Of a stretch of 64,000 bases of DNA, positions 6,736-14,664 are shown in pieces. The translations under genes and the position numbers were made by a program. The stretch covers positions 62,001-126,000 of the forward strand of contig SZOQ01000005.1 of NCBI GenBank assembly GCA_030272835.1, read 5' to 3'. The DNA comes from 2-12-FULL-60-25 sp003576745. Its GTDB lineage: Bacteria > Patescibacteriota > Patescibacteriia > 2-12-FULL-60-25. Within the stretch, counting starts at the first letter, position 1; each line of letters starts with the position of its first letter. Under the pieces are notes generated by a model. The model saw only the letters and a list, made by a program, of their open reading frames with translations, was not told the origin of the DNA and searched no databases.

Positions 6736-9438
6736 TCAGATATCTTTAACGGCCTCAAACAAATCCTTCGGCTTTTCGATTGCGGCAAATTTCCATGTGC
6801 CGAAATTGCCGGTAAGGTTGACGGCGCGAATCCATTCCTCGGCGGCCGCCCATTTGGCTTCATCCTGCTCGGTCTTCTGTCCTTTGACTTCCATCATCAC
6901 ATATCTGTCGCCCTCGAATTTCATGATGAAATCCGGGTAGTACGTATGGACTTTGCCTTTCCAGAGGTAATAAATCTCAAAACCGAGATGATCATTTTTC
7001 ACCCAGGACACAAGGCCGGGGATGCGGTCGCGTTCCAACTCGAATGCCGTACTGCCTTCCCATTTGCTGTCAATCACGATGTGGCTGATCTGGCTTTTTA
7101 GAACCGGCTGCGTCGGCTTGCTCGTGTACCAGACCGGAGCTGTGGCGGTGCTGCGTACCGGACGCACGGAATCAAATATGGCAACCGGATCTTCCGTGCT
7201 CGAGCTTTTTATAAAAGCCGAAAGATGTTCAACAATTCGCTGAATGTTGAGCGCAACCACAATACGCCGAAGCAGTTCCGTATGTTCAAATTTCGGAACT
7301 TTTATGACGAGCTTCTTTGATTCTGTAAATTCGTCGATCATCCGCAGAAGCTGGCTGATATGGCTGGCCGGATCACCGTCCCAGTTTTTGGCGAACCGTT
7401 CGCGCAAACGGACGGCCGCCTGCAATTTAACAGTTTGGAATCTTTTCTCATCGCCGAGTTTCTTCAGATCAAGTTCGGTAAGTTTGGTTAGATCGGGTTT
7501 ATTGTCGATAACCGGCGCGACTTCAACGACCGTTCGGGTTTCTTCCGGAGAAAGCTCAAGCGGCGTCAGTTTGTCCCAATCAAGCTCAAGGAAATAATTG
7601 AGCTTGTAATCCACGCGCAAAACGTGCGGCCAGCGGATTTCGAGAGCCTTCCGATCGGTAATGGGTTCTATTTTGGTCTTGGCAACCGGCGGTCGCGGAG
7701 GTCCGGGTTTTTCTTCGACCGGCAGATAGGTAAACGGCACGCCGAATACGGTCACGTACTCCGGCTCGGAAAGGTTGTCGTAGGAAATCCGGCGCAATCC
7801 GCGGCCGACAACCTGCTCACACAAAAGCTGGCTGGTAAATGCGCGTATACCGAGAATATGGGTAACAGTCTGCGCGTCCCAACCTTCCGAGAGCATGTTT
7901 ACACCGATGACACACTGCACTTTTTCACCGGGTTTGCCTTCTTTGCCGACGGTATTCACTTTCTCGCGGATGGATTCGGCAAGCTCGCGCTTATTCTTTG
8001 TCATTTCTCCGGCCTCATCCGCTTCAACCTTATCCAGCGCATCTTGGTCAATGCGAAGCAGTCCTTCCTTATCGGAAAGTTCGCGGGTAATTACATGACC
8101 GTTTTTTATGGCGTATTCGATCCGCGCTGCCGTATTGGTCTTATTGCAGATCATGATCATGACCGGCGGCGTTTTGATGGTCGGACGCAATTTTTGCCAG
8201 TCCTCTTTTTCCTTAAGCCAGTCCGCGCCGAGAATATCGATTGCCTGCGTGAGCAAATCCGGTAATCCTTCCTGCGGATCGACATTGCGGTTTACATCAT
8301 CTTTGACTTCAGGATAAATATGGAAAAGTTTTGATTTGAAATCAGCACCGATAGACGCATCGTCGCGCACGGCAACTTTCGGAGTTTTAACCAGTCCGCT
8401 TTCAATGGCATCGTTCAGCCCGAAATCGCTCACGATCCAGGTAAAGAGCTGCTCACCCTGATTATTCCTGCCGGTCGGCCGGAAGGGAGTAGCTGTGAGG
8501 TCGTATGCGCGCAAGAGCCCCCGGGCCCGGTGAATACGGTCAATGCCGCTGATCCAGATGGTCGCTTTTTCCTGTTCCTCTTTCTCCTCGTCGAAAGAAG
8601 GACGGTGACAGTGATGCGCTTCGTCGTTGATGACCAAAATATTCTGCGCACCGCCGAAATCAGGCACAACCCGGCGCGTAAATGCTTCGTCGCTTTCCGG
8701 TCCCTTCTTCACAACCTTGGGTCCGTAGTTTTCATTGATCGGCGCGAGGGTATGCCAGTTCTCGATGACAATTTTTGCGTCCAAGAGTTCCTGCCACATC
8801 GAGGATGGCACGATATTGAATTTCTGGTAAAAGTTATCCTCCCGTTCCGGTTTCAAAACACGCAAACGGTCACGCACGGTAAGTCCGGGAGCGATAATAA
8901 GAATATTTTTTGAAAATCGTGCGTCGCCGTTGTTTGCGATCTTATTCAAAGCCTGCCAGGCGATAAGCATGGACATGACTACCGTTTTGCCGGTCCCGGT
9001 TGCCATTTTGAGACATTGCCGCTGCCATCCTTCATCCTCAACCGGAATGGTGATACCGGTTTTCTCGCTCGGGGAGGCCTCGGTAAGCCAGATCGCCGTC
9101 TCGATTGCTTCAAGTTGGCACCAGAAAAACGGATACTGACGCTGGGTCGTATCGTTCCAGAATTCCAAAAGTTTTCTCGTCGTACCGGTTACATTCGGAT
9201 AACCTTTTGCTTTCCATTCCGCAACACGAGGCCGGACCTGATTGACCAAAGCCAATTCCACGAATTCGCCGAGATCGTCTGTTCCTTTGCGGCCGACACC
9301 GGAGAGTTTCCAGTATCCGGCTTTGCGGCGTCCTTCGCGCAATTCAAATTCCTGTTTTTCGCGCAAATACGCCCAGTGATGCGTGGGCTCGGTGTATGCG
9401 TCGTTGACGATCAGTTTGTCGATATGTTTCTGGCTCAT
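6736..9438 (-). CDS. Restriction enzyme: SF2 helicase with C-terminal nuclease (type III Res-like)
   Basis: 900 residues. Seen: Walker A ATGTGKT (146-152), DEAH box (272-275), the YDLTATPF motif III region, then NMLSEGWDAQ and QVVGRGLRR of helicase motifs V and VI. Near the C-terminus a PD-(D/E)XK-type site: PDF (D836) and MEVK (E850, K852). Known: such proteins translocate on DNA by ATP hydrolysis and cut unmodified DNA when paired with a Mod subunit. The start overlaps the stop of the methyltransferase gene by 4 nt, which fits stoichiometric coupling. It may belong to the large family NCBI calls BPTD_3080 restriction endonucleases rather than classical EcoP-type Res; I cannot settle that by eye. 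Confidence 0.9.
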   Translation of the reverse strand: MSQKHIDKLIVNDAYTEPTHHWAYLREKQEFELREGRRKAGYWKLSGVGRKGTDDLGEFVELALVNQVRPRVAEWKAKGYPNVTGTTRKLLEFWNDTTQRQYPFFWCQLEAIETAIWLTEASPSEKTGITIPVEDEGWQRQCLKMATGTGKTVVMSMLIAWQALNKIANNGDARFSKNILIIAPGLTVRDRLRVLKPEREDNFYQKFNIVPSSMWQELLDAKIVIENWHTLAPINENYGPKVVKKGPESDEAFTRRVVPDFGGAQNILVINDEAHHCHRPSFDEEKEEQEKATIWISGIDRIHRARGLLRAYDLTATPFRPTGRNNQGEQLFTWIVSDFGLNDAIESGLVKTPKVAVRDDASIGADFKSKLFHIYPEVKDDVNRNVDPQEGLPDLLTQAIDILGADWLKEKEDWQKLRPTIKTPPVMIMICNKTNTAARIEYAIKNGHVITRELSDKEGLLRIDQDALDKVEADEAGEMTKNKRELAESIREKVNTVGKEGKPGEKVQCVIGVNMLSEGWDAQTVTHILGIRAFTSQLLCEQVVGRGLRRISYDNLSEPEYVTVFGVPFTYLPVEEKPGPPRPPVAKTKIEPITDRKALEIRWPHVLRVDYKLNYFLELDWDKLTPLELSPEETRTVVEVAPVIDNKPDLTKLTELDLKKLGDEKRFQTVKLQAAVRLRERFAKNWDGDPASHISQLLRMIDEFTESKKLVIKVPKFEHTELLRRIVVALNIQRIVEHLSAFIKSSSTEDPVAIFDSVRPVRSTATAPVWYTSKPTQPVLKSQISHIVIDSKWEGSTAFELERDRIPGLVSWVKNDHLGFEIYYLWKGKVHTYYPDFIMKFEGDRYVMMEVKGQKTEQDEAKWAAAEEWIRAVNLTGNFGTWKFAAIEKPKDLFEAVKDI

Positions 9439-11957
9439 AGGTTTTTGATAACAAAGCTTTCAATGCCACGGTCGTCGATGATTTTCACAGCGATCTTTTT
9501 ATGCTCTCCCGCGGCAAACGGCAAAGACTCGACTCCGGTGAAGAGCTCGATCAAATCCTGATCCACTGCGCCGTTCAGAGTCTTGGCCAGCGCAGTCCAA
9601 TCGTGCTTCGGGTCTTTCATGGGGAAGAATACCTGCTCGGGCAGGATGCTTTGCTCGTCATAATCGCTGTCGAGCATCCACATGGCAATGCGCCTTGTGT
9701 CGCCAAAATCAATCTCTCCGGTTACCGGATTGTAATAATCAAAGCCGCGGACGATGACTTTACATGTGCCGTCTTTATTTTTCACAACCTCAACATCCGG
9801 CTGGCCGATAAGCCAGTAGCTTTGATTGGACGACCGCTTCTTTCGCAGATCAGCCGTAAGGAGATCGACACTCATTTGCGCCTTAAGCACCGTAACGCCC
9901 GGCCACTGAATATGATCGATGTCTTTGGCAGCTTCCGGATCAAACTGAAATGCGGCAAAGATTATAAAGTCGGGTTTGTCGGCAAGCTTACGCGCCTCAT
10001 TGACGGCCTCCTCAACCTGCCGCTGCTCGAGCGCGCCGTAATCCGGTCCGAAACTGATGACTGCTTTCTTGTTTGTACCTTTTTCATCCAGAATTTCCGC
10101 TTCAGCATGAATAAACCGCGTTCCGGCCATTGGTTCTATACGCGAGAAGTTTATGGTCTTGCCTCCGGTTGCGCGGATACCGCTCGTCTTAAGCTCATCA
10201 CGCCATACGGCCTGATTGGCCGTCTCGCCGGTCCGCGCGATCTCTTCTCCTTGTGCCGCAACCTTCGGCTCTTTACCGTCAAACGGCTTAGTGCGAAGCG
10301 ATGGCAGAGCTTCAACCGTAAACGGTCCGGTTACGCGGACTTTGGATTTATCCATAACCGGTTGGTCGTATAAAGTTTCCTCTGCCGCCGGTTCGTTATT
10401 GGCGATGCTGCCAAGAGTAATATGCGGAACTTTCTTATACTCGAATCCACTGGAAACACCTTCTCCCTGATGCGCCAGTTTGTAATAATCGAAATATGCC
10501 GTCATCAGACGTTGCTTCGCAAGCGCGATTGAGACACGAGATGTATCACAGGAAATCCAGCGACGTCCCCATTTTTCCGCAACAAATGCAGTAGTTCCTG
10601 ATCCACACGTCGGATCAATGACAAGATCGCCCGGATCGGTAGCCATCAAAAGACAGCGAGCAATAACTTTTTCTGAAGTCTGAACAACATAAGTCTTATT
10701 TTGTTCAGACAACTGTTCAGACCAAAAGTTGTTTATCGGATATAAAGAAAAATCATCGAAATATCGCTTATAGCGCAATGTGTTTCCAACGACTACTAAA
10801 CGATTAGCGTTAGCCAATCTCTGCATACCGTCGGGATAATTTGCCTTCCAATGGGAATTTGGGTTTGGTCGATAAGTTTTCCCCTCAAACTCAAAAGCCT
10901 GATCAACGCCGGCCTTACCAGAACTTGTCAGATCTGCTTTTGCAAATAATCTTGAACCTTCCGGGAGTATGCTTGGATTTTTTATTTCTTCTTTTGTCAA
11001 CGATCTTATTGCGCCGTCTTTCAATTCAACGGAGTCATAACCGGTCGCACCTTCTTCGCCAAGAACCTTTGATAGGTAAAGAGGTCGATATTTAATTTTC
11101 TTTTTATCTTTGGCGTACCAGCAGACATAATCTCCAGCTCTGGAGAGAGTACTGGATTGAAAACCGCTCGTTGTGGCAAATGAAATTAAACTTACAAAGT
11201 TATCCTTACCGAAAACTTCGTCCATTATTTCTTTCACGTGATGGACATTTTCATCATTTATCTGTACAAAGCAGCTGCCGGATTCGTTCAGCAGTTCTTT
11301 GGCCAGCAGAAGGCGGTCGTATAAATATGTCAGATAACTGTGGATTCCGAGCTCCCAGGTATCACGGAATGCTTTGATGGTTTCCGGTTCGGCCGGGATA
11401 TCGGCGTCGTTGTTGTCTTTGACTTCGCGCTTGTTGATGAATGGCTGAAAATTTGAGTTGTATTTGATTCCGTAGGGAGGATCGATATAGACCATCTGCA
11501 CTTCTCCGGCCATGCCTTCTTTTTTGAGAAGCGAATTCATGACCAAAAGTGAATCACCGGCGATAAGTCGGTTCGTCCAGTCCTGATCGTGGCTGTAAAA
11601 TTCAAAAGCTTTGCCGAGCGGCAATGTGTTTTCCTGCGACTGGAACAGCGAAAGTTGCTGCTGACGCGGTTCGGTTTTCTTTTTCAGGAATGCACGAATA
11701 ACGCGCGTAGAATCTATGCGCTCATGCACGTGCAAACTTATGTTGCGCACATTCACTTCCTGGCCTTCCTTTTTTCCGGCCCAGCTCAAATACGGATCGA
11801 TGTACGGATCGTGCGCGTACTTGGTATAGCCGTTGAGCTTATCCGTCTGACTCGAAACCAGACCTACCGGCGGATTATTCTTGCGCTTCTTACCGGCATG
11901 CGAGTAAGCCTCGATCTTTATTTCCTTTTCTTGTTTTTTTGGCGATTTCCTTGGCAT
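9435..11957 (-). CDS. Adenine-specific DNA methyltransferase (type III Mod-like)
   Basis: 840 residues. Seen: DPPY at 159-162, a target-recognition stretch of about 250 residues, then motif I DPTCGSGTTA (448-457) followed by CDTSRVSIALAKQRL. DPPY before motif I is the beta-group order of type III and related N6-adenine methyltransferases. The 380-residue part after the catalytic core is unusually long for a Mod subunit and may bind the Res partner. It is encoded 9 nt after abiEii and 4-nt overlapping with the res-like gene. The coding part for residues about 261-427 is much more AT-rich than its flanks, which suggests exchange of the target-recognition domain (see findings). Confidence 0.9.
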   Translation of the reverse strand: MPRKSPKKQEKEIKIEAYSHAGKKRKNNPPVGLVSSQTDKLNGYTKYAHDPYIDPYLSWAGKKEGQEVNVRNISLHVHERIDSTRVIRAFLKKKTEPRQQQLSLFQSQENTLPLGKAFEFYSHDQDWTNRLIAGDSLLVMNSLLKKEGMAGEVQMVYIDPPYGIKYNSNFQPFINKREVKDNNDADIPAEPETIKAFRDTWELGIHSYLTYLYDRLLLAKELLNESGSCFVQINDENVHHVKEIMDEVFGKDNFVSLISFATTSGFQSSTLSRAGDYVCWYAKDKKKIKYRPLYLSKVLGEEGATGYDSVELKDGAIRSLTKEEIKNPSILPEGSRLFAKADLTSSGKAGVDQAFEFEGKTYRPNPNSHWKANYPDGMQRLANANRLVVVGNTLRYKRYFDDFSLYPINNFWSEQLSEQNKTYVVQTSEKVIARCLLMATDPGDLVIDPTCGSGTTAFVAEKWGRRWISCDTSRVSIALAKQRLMTAYFDYYKLAHQGEGVSSGFEYKKVPHITLGSIANNEPAAEETLYDQPVMDKSKVRVTGPFTVEALPSLRTKPFDGKEPKVAAQGEEIARTGETANQAVWRDELKTSGIRATGGKTINFSRIEPMAGTRFIHAEAEILDEKGTNKKAVISFGPDYGALEQRQVEEAVNEARKLADKPDFIIFAAFQFDPEAAKDIDHIQWPGVTVLKAQMSVDLLTADLRKKRSSNQSYWLIGQPDVEVVKNKDGTCKVIVRGFDYYNPVTGEIDFGDTRRIAMWMLDSDYDEQSILPEQVFFPMKDPKHDWTALAKTLNGAVDQDLIELFTGVESLPFAAGEHKKIAVKIIDDRGIESFVIKNL

Positions 11958-11966
11958 ATGTTTGAT

Positions 11967-12662
11967 TTATTTTTCGCTCTCCAAACGGGCTTTCAGCAGA
12001 AAGATCGTCTCGGTCCGCAGCTTTGCCCGGGCCCAGTCTTTTTGCGGTTCGGTCAGGAATTCTCCCAGGCCGATCAGAATGTTCTTATTGTCCATTTGTT
12101 CCAGTTGCTCTGCCGTGATCTGCAGAACTTCCTTGAACATTTTACCGGAACGCTGCTCAACGATCTCTCTGTTGATCGGCCAATTGTTCTTCAGGAAAAA
12201 CCAGACATCATACACGTCGCGGCTCGTCTTGCCGACGCGCTCGTGCATGGCCATAAGCTTGTGGGCGAACATATCCTCGCGCACCATAACCAGCATGGAG
12301 ATTCCAAGCAGGGTTTTCAGTTCGTACTTTGATCCGAAATCACGCCGGTTAACCTCGACTTTGATGTTTTGCGATCTGGTGTCGTAGGAAATGATGTTTA
12401 TCAGGTTAAACCGTTTAATCCGCGAGTCGATGACTTTCCCGTAACCTGCGACTATCTTCTGTATTTTTTCGAACACCGCCTGCTCTTTGGTTTCGTCAAG
12501 CAAATCAAAATCCAGGTCAACCGAATCACGGCTCAAATCGTAAAACAAGAGAGCGGCCGTTCCGCCTTTGAAACCCAAATGCGGCGCAATGGAAGTATCG
12601 GAATAGATGTCCTTCAAAATCTGAAGCAGAATATTTTTATGCTTTGAGTAATCCAGTGTCAT
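11967..12662 (-). CDS. AbiEii/AbiGii-family nucleotidyltransferase toxin
   Basis: 231 residues. Seen: KGGTAALLFYDLSR followed by SVDLDFDL, the G-G plus D-x-D pattern (D49, D51) of the AbiEii nucleotidyltransferase fold, and a later REDMFAHKLMAMHERVGKTS-RDVYDVWFFL block typical of the family. Known: AbiEii is a type IV toxin that uses nucleotides to block growth after phage infection and is countered by AbiEi. The gene overlaps the antitoxin gene by 4 nt (ATGA). It is followed after 9 nt by the methyltransferase, so toxin and restriction genes share a transcript. Confidence 0.9.
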   Translation of the reverse strand: MTLDYSKHKNILLQILKDIYSDTSIAPHLGFKGGTAALLFYDLSRDSVDLDFDLLDETKEQAVFEKIQKIVAGYGKVIDSRIKRFNLINIISYDTRSQNIKVEVNRRDFGSKYELKTLLGISMLVMVREDMFAHKLMAMHERVGKTSRDVYDVWFFLKNNWPINREIVEQRSGKMFKEVLQITAEQLEQMDNKNILIGLGEFLTEPQKDWARAKLRTETIFLLKARLESEK

Positions 12663-13258
12663 ATTTTTGTGCTTTTATAATGTCCGAAATATTCCCGGAC
12701 TTTTTTCTCCATCCGCTTGTTGTTATAAACAGGCAAAATTCCGAAAACCTTGTCCCAATCCAAGACATCCAAATGATCAAAGTGATAGTCCTTGCTGATG
12801 TAAATTCTGTCCAAAAATGCGCGTTCTTTGCCGGCGATGGAGTATCCTTCGGCGTGCTCGATGCCGGCCGTATTGCTCAAGACATAATCTTTCATCCGGA
12901 TGAAAGAGATTTTTTGTCCGGGGACTTCGATCGCGCGGGTTACATATGACGCGACAAAAATTGAATCGTAGTACTGAAAATTTATTCCTGCCCGGGTCAA
13001 GACCGTCTCAAAGCTGATGTACGAAGGCGTGTAAATCTTGGTCGCCATCTCAAAGCGGTCATAATTATTGTCCTTGGCGTAAATGCCGCGTCTGATGCGG
13101 ATCAATTTTCCGGCCTTAACGTATTTGTTCAACCTGGCCGTTACGGTCTGCTCCTTTTCCTCACTCCACATCAAAGCTGCGTCTTTGGTCGAAAAGACGG
13201 TCCGGGGAGATCGCAATAAAACCTCCAAATATTCACCTTTTACGGGTTTTTTATCCAT
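12659..13258 (-). CDS. AbiEi-type antitoxin / autorepressor
   Basis: 199 residues from the ATG at 13,258 (MDKKPVKGEYLEV). The frame is open further upstream, but that part would run through the promoter and into the divergent gene, so the internal start is chosen. Seen: an N-terminal winged-helix region with FSTKDAALMW and VKAGKLIRIRRGIYAK, the usual start of AbiEi-type regulators, and a C-terminal domain of about 130 residues. Known: AbiEi neutralises AbiEii and represses its own operon by binding inverted repeats in the promoter. A matching palindrome lies at 13,265-13,295. It is the first gene of the ten-gene operon. Confidence 0.85.
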   Translation of the reverse strand: MDKKPVKGEYLEVLLRSPRTVFSTKDAALMWSEEKEQTVTARLNKYVKAGKLIRIRRGIYAKDNNYDRFEMATKIYTPSYISFETVLTRAGINFQYYDSIFVASYVTRAIEVPGQKISFIRMKDYVLSNTAGIEHAEGYSIAGKERAFLDRIYISKDYHFDHLDVLDWDKVFGILPVYNNKRMEKKVREYFGHYKSTKI

Positions 13259-13264
13259 ATATGG

Positions 13265-13295
13265 ACTGGAATAATCGTTTAAGGTTATTTCCAGT
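13265..13295. promoter_or_regulatory. Palindromic operator in front of abiEi
   Basis: Seen: ACTGGAATAA (13,265-13,274) and TTATTTCCAGT (13,285-13,295), an inverted repeat with one extra base in the right arm, separated by 10 nt. It lies between the minus-strand -10 box and the abiEi start codon, covering the expected transcription start. By analogy with studied AbiE systems it is a likely AbiEi binding site for autorepression. Confidence 0.6.
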
Positions 13296-13313
13296 TCAAT
13301 TATATGATATACT
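13285..13313 (+). promoter_or_regulatory. Possible divergent promoter of the element gene at 13,352
   Basis: Seen: a -10-like TATACT (13,308-13,313) and a poor -35 TTATTT (13,285-13,290) at 17 nt. It overlaps the minus-strand promoter and half of the palindrome, so one regulator could control both directions. Weak on sequence alone. Confidence 0.35.
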
Positions 13314-13327
13314 TGAGATAAGCACAA
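13299..13327 (-). promoter_or_regulatory. Promoter of the composite defence operon
   Basis: Seen on the minus strand: a perfect -10 box TATAAT (13,299-13,304), a 17-nt spacer and a weak -35 TTGTGC (13,322-13,327). Predicted start near 13,292, inside the palindrome, 34 nt before the abiEi ATG. No other promoter-sized gap occurs between here and base 329, so it may drive all ten genes. Confidence 0.55.
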
Positions 13328-13351
13328 GGCCGAGCATGGTGGAAAAGCCAT

Positions 13352-14050
13352 GTGCCAAAAATGACTATGAAAATGAAAAAGGCCGCACTGGCCACCAAGT
13401 ACAAATTCAACGTCAACCGGTCCGTTGGGATGAGTACCACGATGCGATTTTCGCTTGGCGTTACCAAAGGCATTGTAAAAAAGGCTCTGGAAAATTCGGG
13501 TATCCAAAATCCGGATGAAATTATCGAACGCCTTGAGGCTAAGATTGTGGAATTGCAGGAGAGGATCAATAAGACCGATGCCAGACTTGAAAACTACGAA
13601 AAAGAAACCAGCAAGACCATCGCCAGATTGAAAGATGAACTGCGAGTCGGCAAGCAGACAGCTTTGCAGATCGGCCGTGACATAGCCCAGGGTTTTTATG
13701 AGCAGGGCCAAAAGATACGGTCCAAGCAGGGAGAAAAGAAAACTAAGGAAACCGTGCTCTGTCTATCCCCGGACGGCGATCTGTATTTGGATTCGGATAA
13801 CAAAAAGTGTTACCCGATGAATAAAGAAAAAATGCGGGAAAAACTTATAAAGGTTTTGTGCTCGAGCAGGGGCTATATCAAGACCGCCGATCTGGCGGCA
13901 CTGGTAGGCACCACTAATCAGGCCATCAGAAATTCCAAGCTGGAAATAAATAGAAAAGCCAAAAACCGGATCGGCATACCTGATCTTATTATCGGCCGGG
14001 ACGGAAACGGATACCGTTTGAATCCGCAATACAAAATCAAAATACAATAA
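13352..14050 (+). CDS. Coiled-coil protein with C-terminal winged-helix-like domain (element gene)
   Basis: 232 residues from a GTG at 13,352, preceded by GGTGGA 8 nt upstream; an ATG at 13,361 is an alternative. Seen: a basic N-terminus, a long charged heptad-like helix (about 45-100: ERLEAKIVELQERINKTDAR and on), and a C-terminal block SRGYIKTADLAALVGTTNQAIR then GIPDLIIGRDGNGYRL, which reads like a helix-turn-helix followed by a wing. No family recognised. It is divergent from abiEi across 93 nt and is the first gene of the recombinase module, so a regulator of the element is plausible. Confidence 0.6.
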   Translation: MPKMTMKMKKAALATKYKFNVNRSVGMSTTMRFSLGVTKGIVKKALENSGIQNPDEIIERLEAKIVELQERINKTDARLENYEKETSKTIARLKDELRVGKQTALQIGRDIAQGFYEQGQKIRSKQGEKKTKETVLCLSPDGDLYLDSDNKKCYPMNKEKMREKLIKVLCSSRGYIKTADLAALVGTTNQAIRNSKLEINRKAKNRIGIPDLIIGRDGNGYRLNPQYKIKIQ

Positions 14051-14057
14051 CGTAACA

Positions 14058-14155
14058 GTCGGTGTAGTTAATAACTTCAACGGGAGAGCCTTAATTACGG
14101 CTCTTTTTTGTTTGCCAACTACACCAGGACATTATTCCAAGAGACGGACACCGAC
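14058..14155 (+). promoter_or_regulatory. Leader with two competing pairings around a terminator
   Basis: Seen: GGTGTAGTT (14,061-14,069) can pair with AACTACACC (14,117-14,125), enclosing the terminator at 14,085-14,109. The overlapping stretch GTCGGTGT (14,058-14,065) can instead pair with ACACCGAC (14,148-14,155). The two pairings exclude each other. That is the layout of an attenuator, though no known riboswitch is recognised and pairing by chance is possible. Confidence 0.35.
14085..14109 (+). terminator. Intrinsic terminator after the coiled-coil gene
   Basis: Seen: AGAGCC (14,085-14,090), an 8-nt loop, GGCTCT (14,099-14,104), then five more T's on the plus strand. It lies 35 nt after the stop of the 232-aa gene. 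Confidence 0.7.
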
Positions 14156-14209
14156 CGGCAAACTGAAATCGTGTGAGAGGAAAATTAATGATGATGAAAA
14201 TGCCAACAT

Positions 14210-14452
14210 ATGGACATCAATTATTTCAAAACCGCCGACCTGGCATTGGTCGCGGTGCTTTTATTATTTATTCCTGATTCTCTTGAGGTCGTGGATCGGG
14301 GAAATCCGCACAAGGTGCTCTTCTGCTTCGGCAAGAGCCCGGACTTGGATTCTCTGGTGAAGCGATATTGGAGTCGCGAGCTTACGGTAGAACCGCAGGC
14401 GTTCTTTAACCAGCTCAAACAGGTCAAGGTGCGGATTTATGCCGAGGACTAA
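14210..14452 (+). CDS. DUF5659-type small protein
   Basis: 80 residues. Seen: FKTADLALVAVLLLF near the start, then DRGNPHKVLFCFGKSPDLD and RELTVEPQAFFNQLKQVKVRIY. These match the pattern I know for DUF5659 proteins, which are common in mobile regions of Patescibacteria and have no known function. It sits in the recombinase module between the attenuator-like leader and a 68-aa gene 5 nt downstream. Confidence 0.7.
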   Translation: MDINYFKTADLALVAVLLLFIPDSLEVVDRGNPHKVLFCFGKSPDLDSLVKRYWSRELTVEPQAFFNQLKQVKVRIYAED

Positions 14453-14457
14453 GACCT

Positions 14458-14664
14458 GTGAAATTAAAACAAGAAACGATGGACAAACTCCGGTCCATCC
14501 TGAAAAACGACTGGGATATGAATCCCACCGATGAGGAGTTGTACGAGATCGCTTTCAATCTGACCGGCCTGGGCGATCTCCTCATGCGGCTCTATGCCGA
14601 GGATGCCCGAGCGGAAGGCCGGCCGAAACCATCCTATGCAAACGCCAAACCAGAAAAAGCATAA
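14458..14664 (+). CDS. Hypothetical 68-aa element protein
   Basis: 68 residues from a GTG at 14,458, 5 nt after the DUF5659 stop. The sequence is charged and helical (KLRSILKNDWDMNPTDEELYEIA, shortened here, then LMRLYAED). No family recognised. Its end overlaps the start of the next gene by 29 nt in another frame, so the two are probably coupled. Confidence 0.55.
   Translation: MKLKQETMDKLRSILKNDWDMNPTDEELYEIAFNLTGLGDLLMRLYAEDARAEGRPKPSYANAKPEKA

Noticed and set aside
13259..13711. Extension of the AbiEi frame to a 350-residue protein
   Set aside because: The extra 150 codons run through the promoter region and the divergent 232-aa gene; AbiEi-type proteins are about 200 residues and start like MDKKPVKGEY.
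14112..14360. An 82-codon open frame before and over the DUF5659 gene
   Set aside because: It starts at the terminator and has a Thr/Ser/Lys-rich sequence unlike a protein; the overlapping 80-aa frame matches DUF5659.
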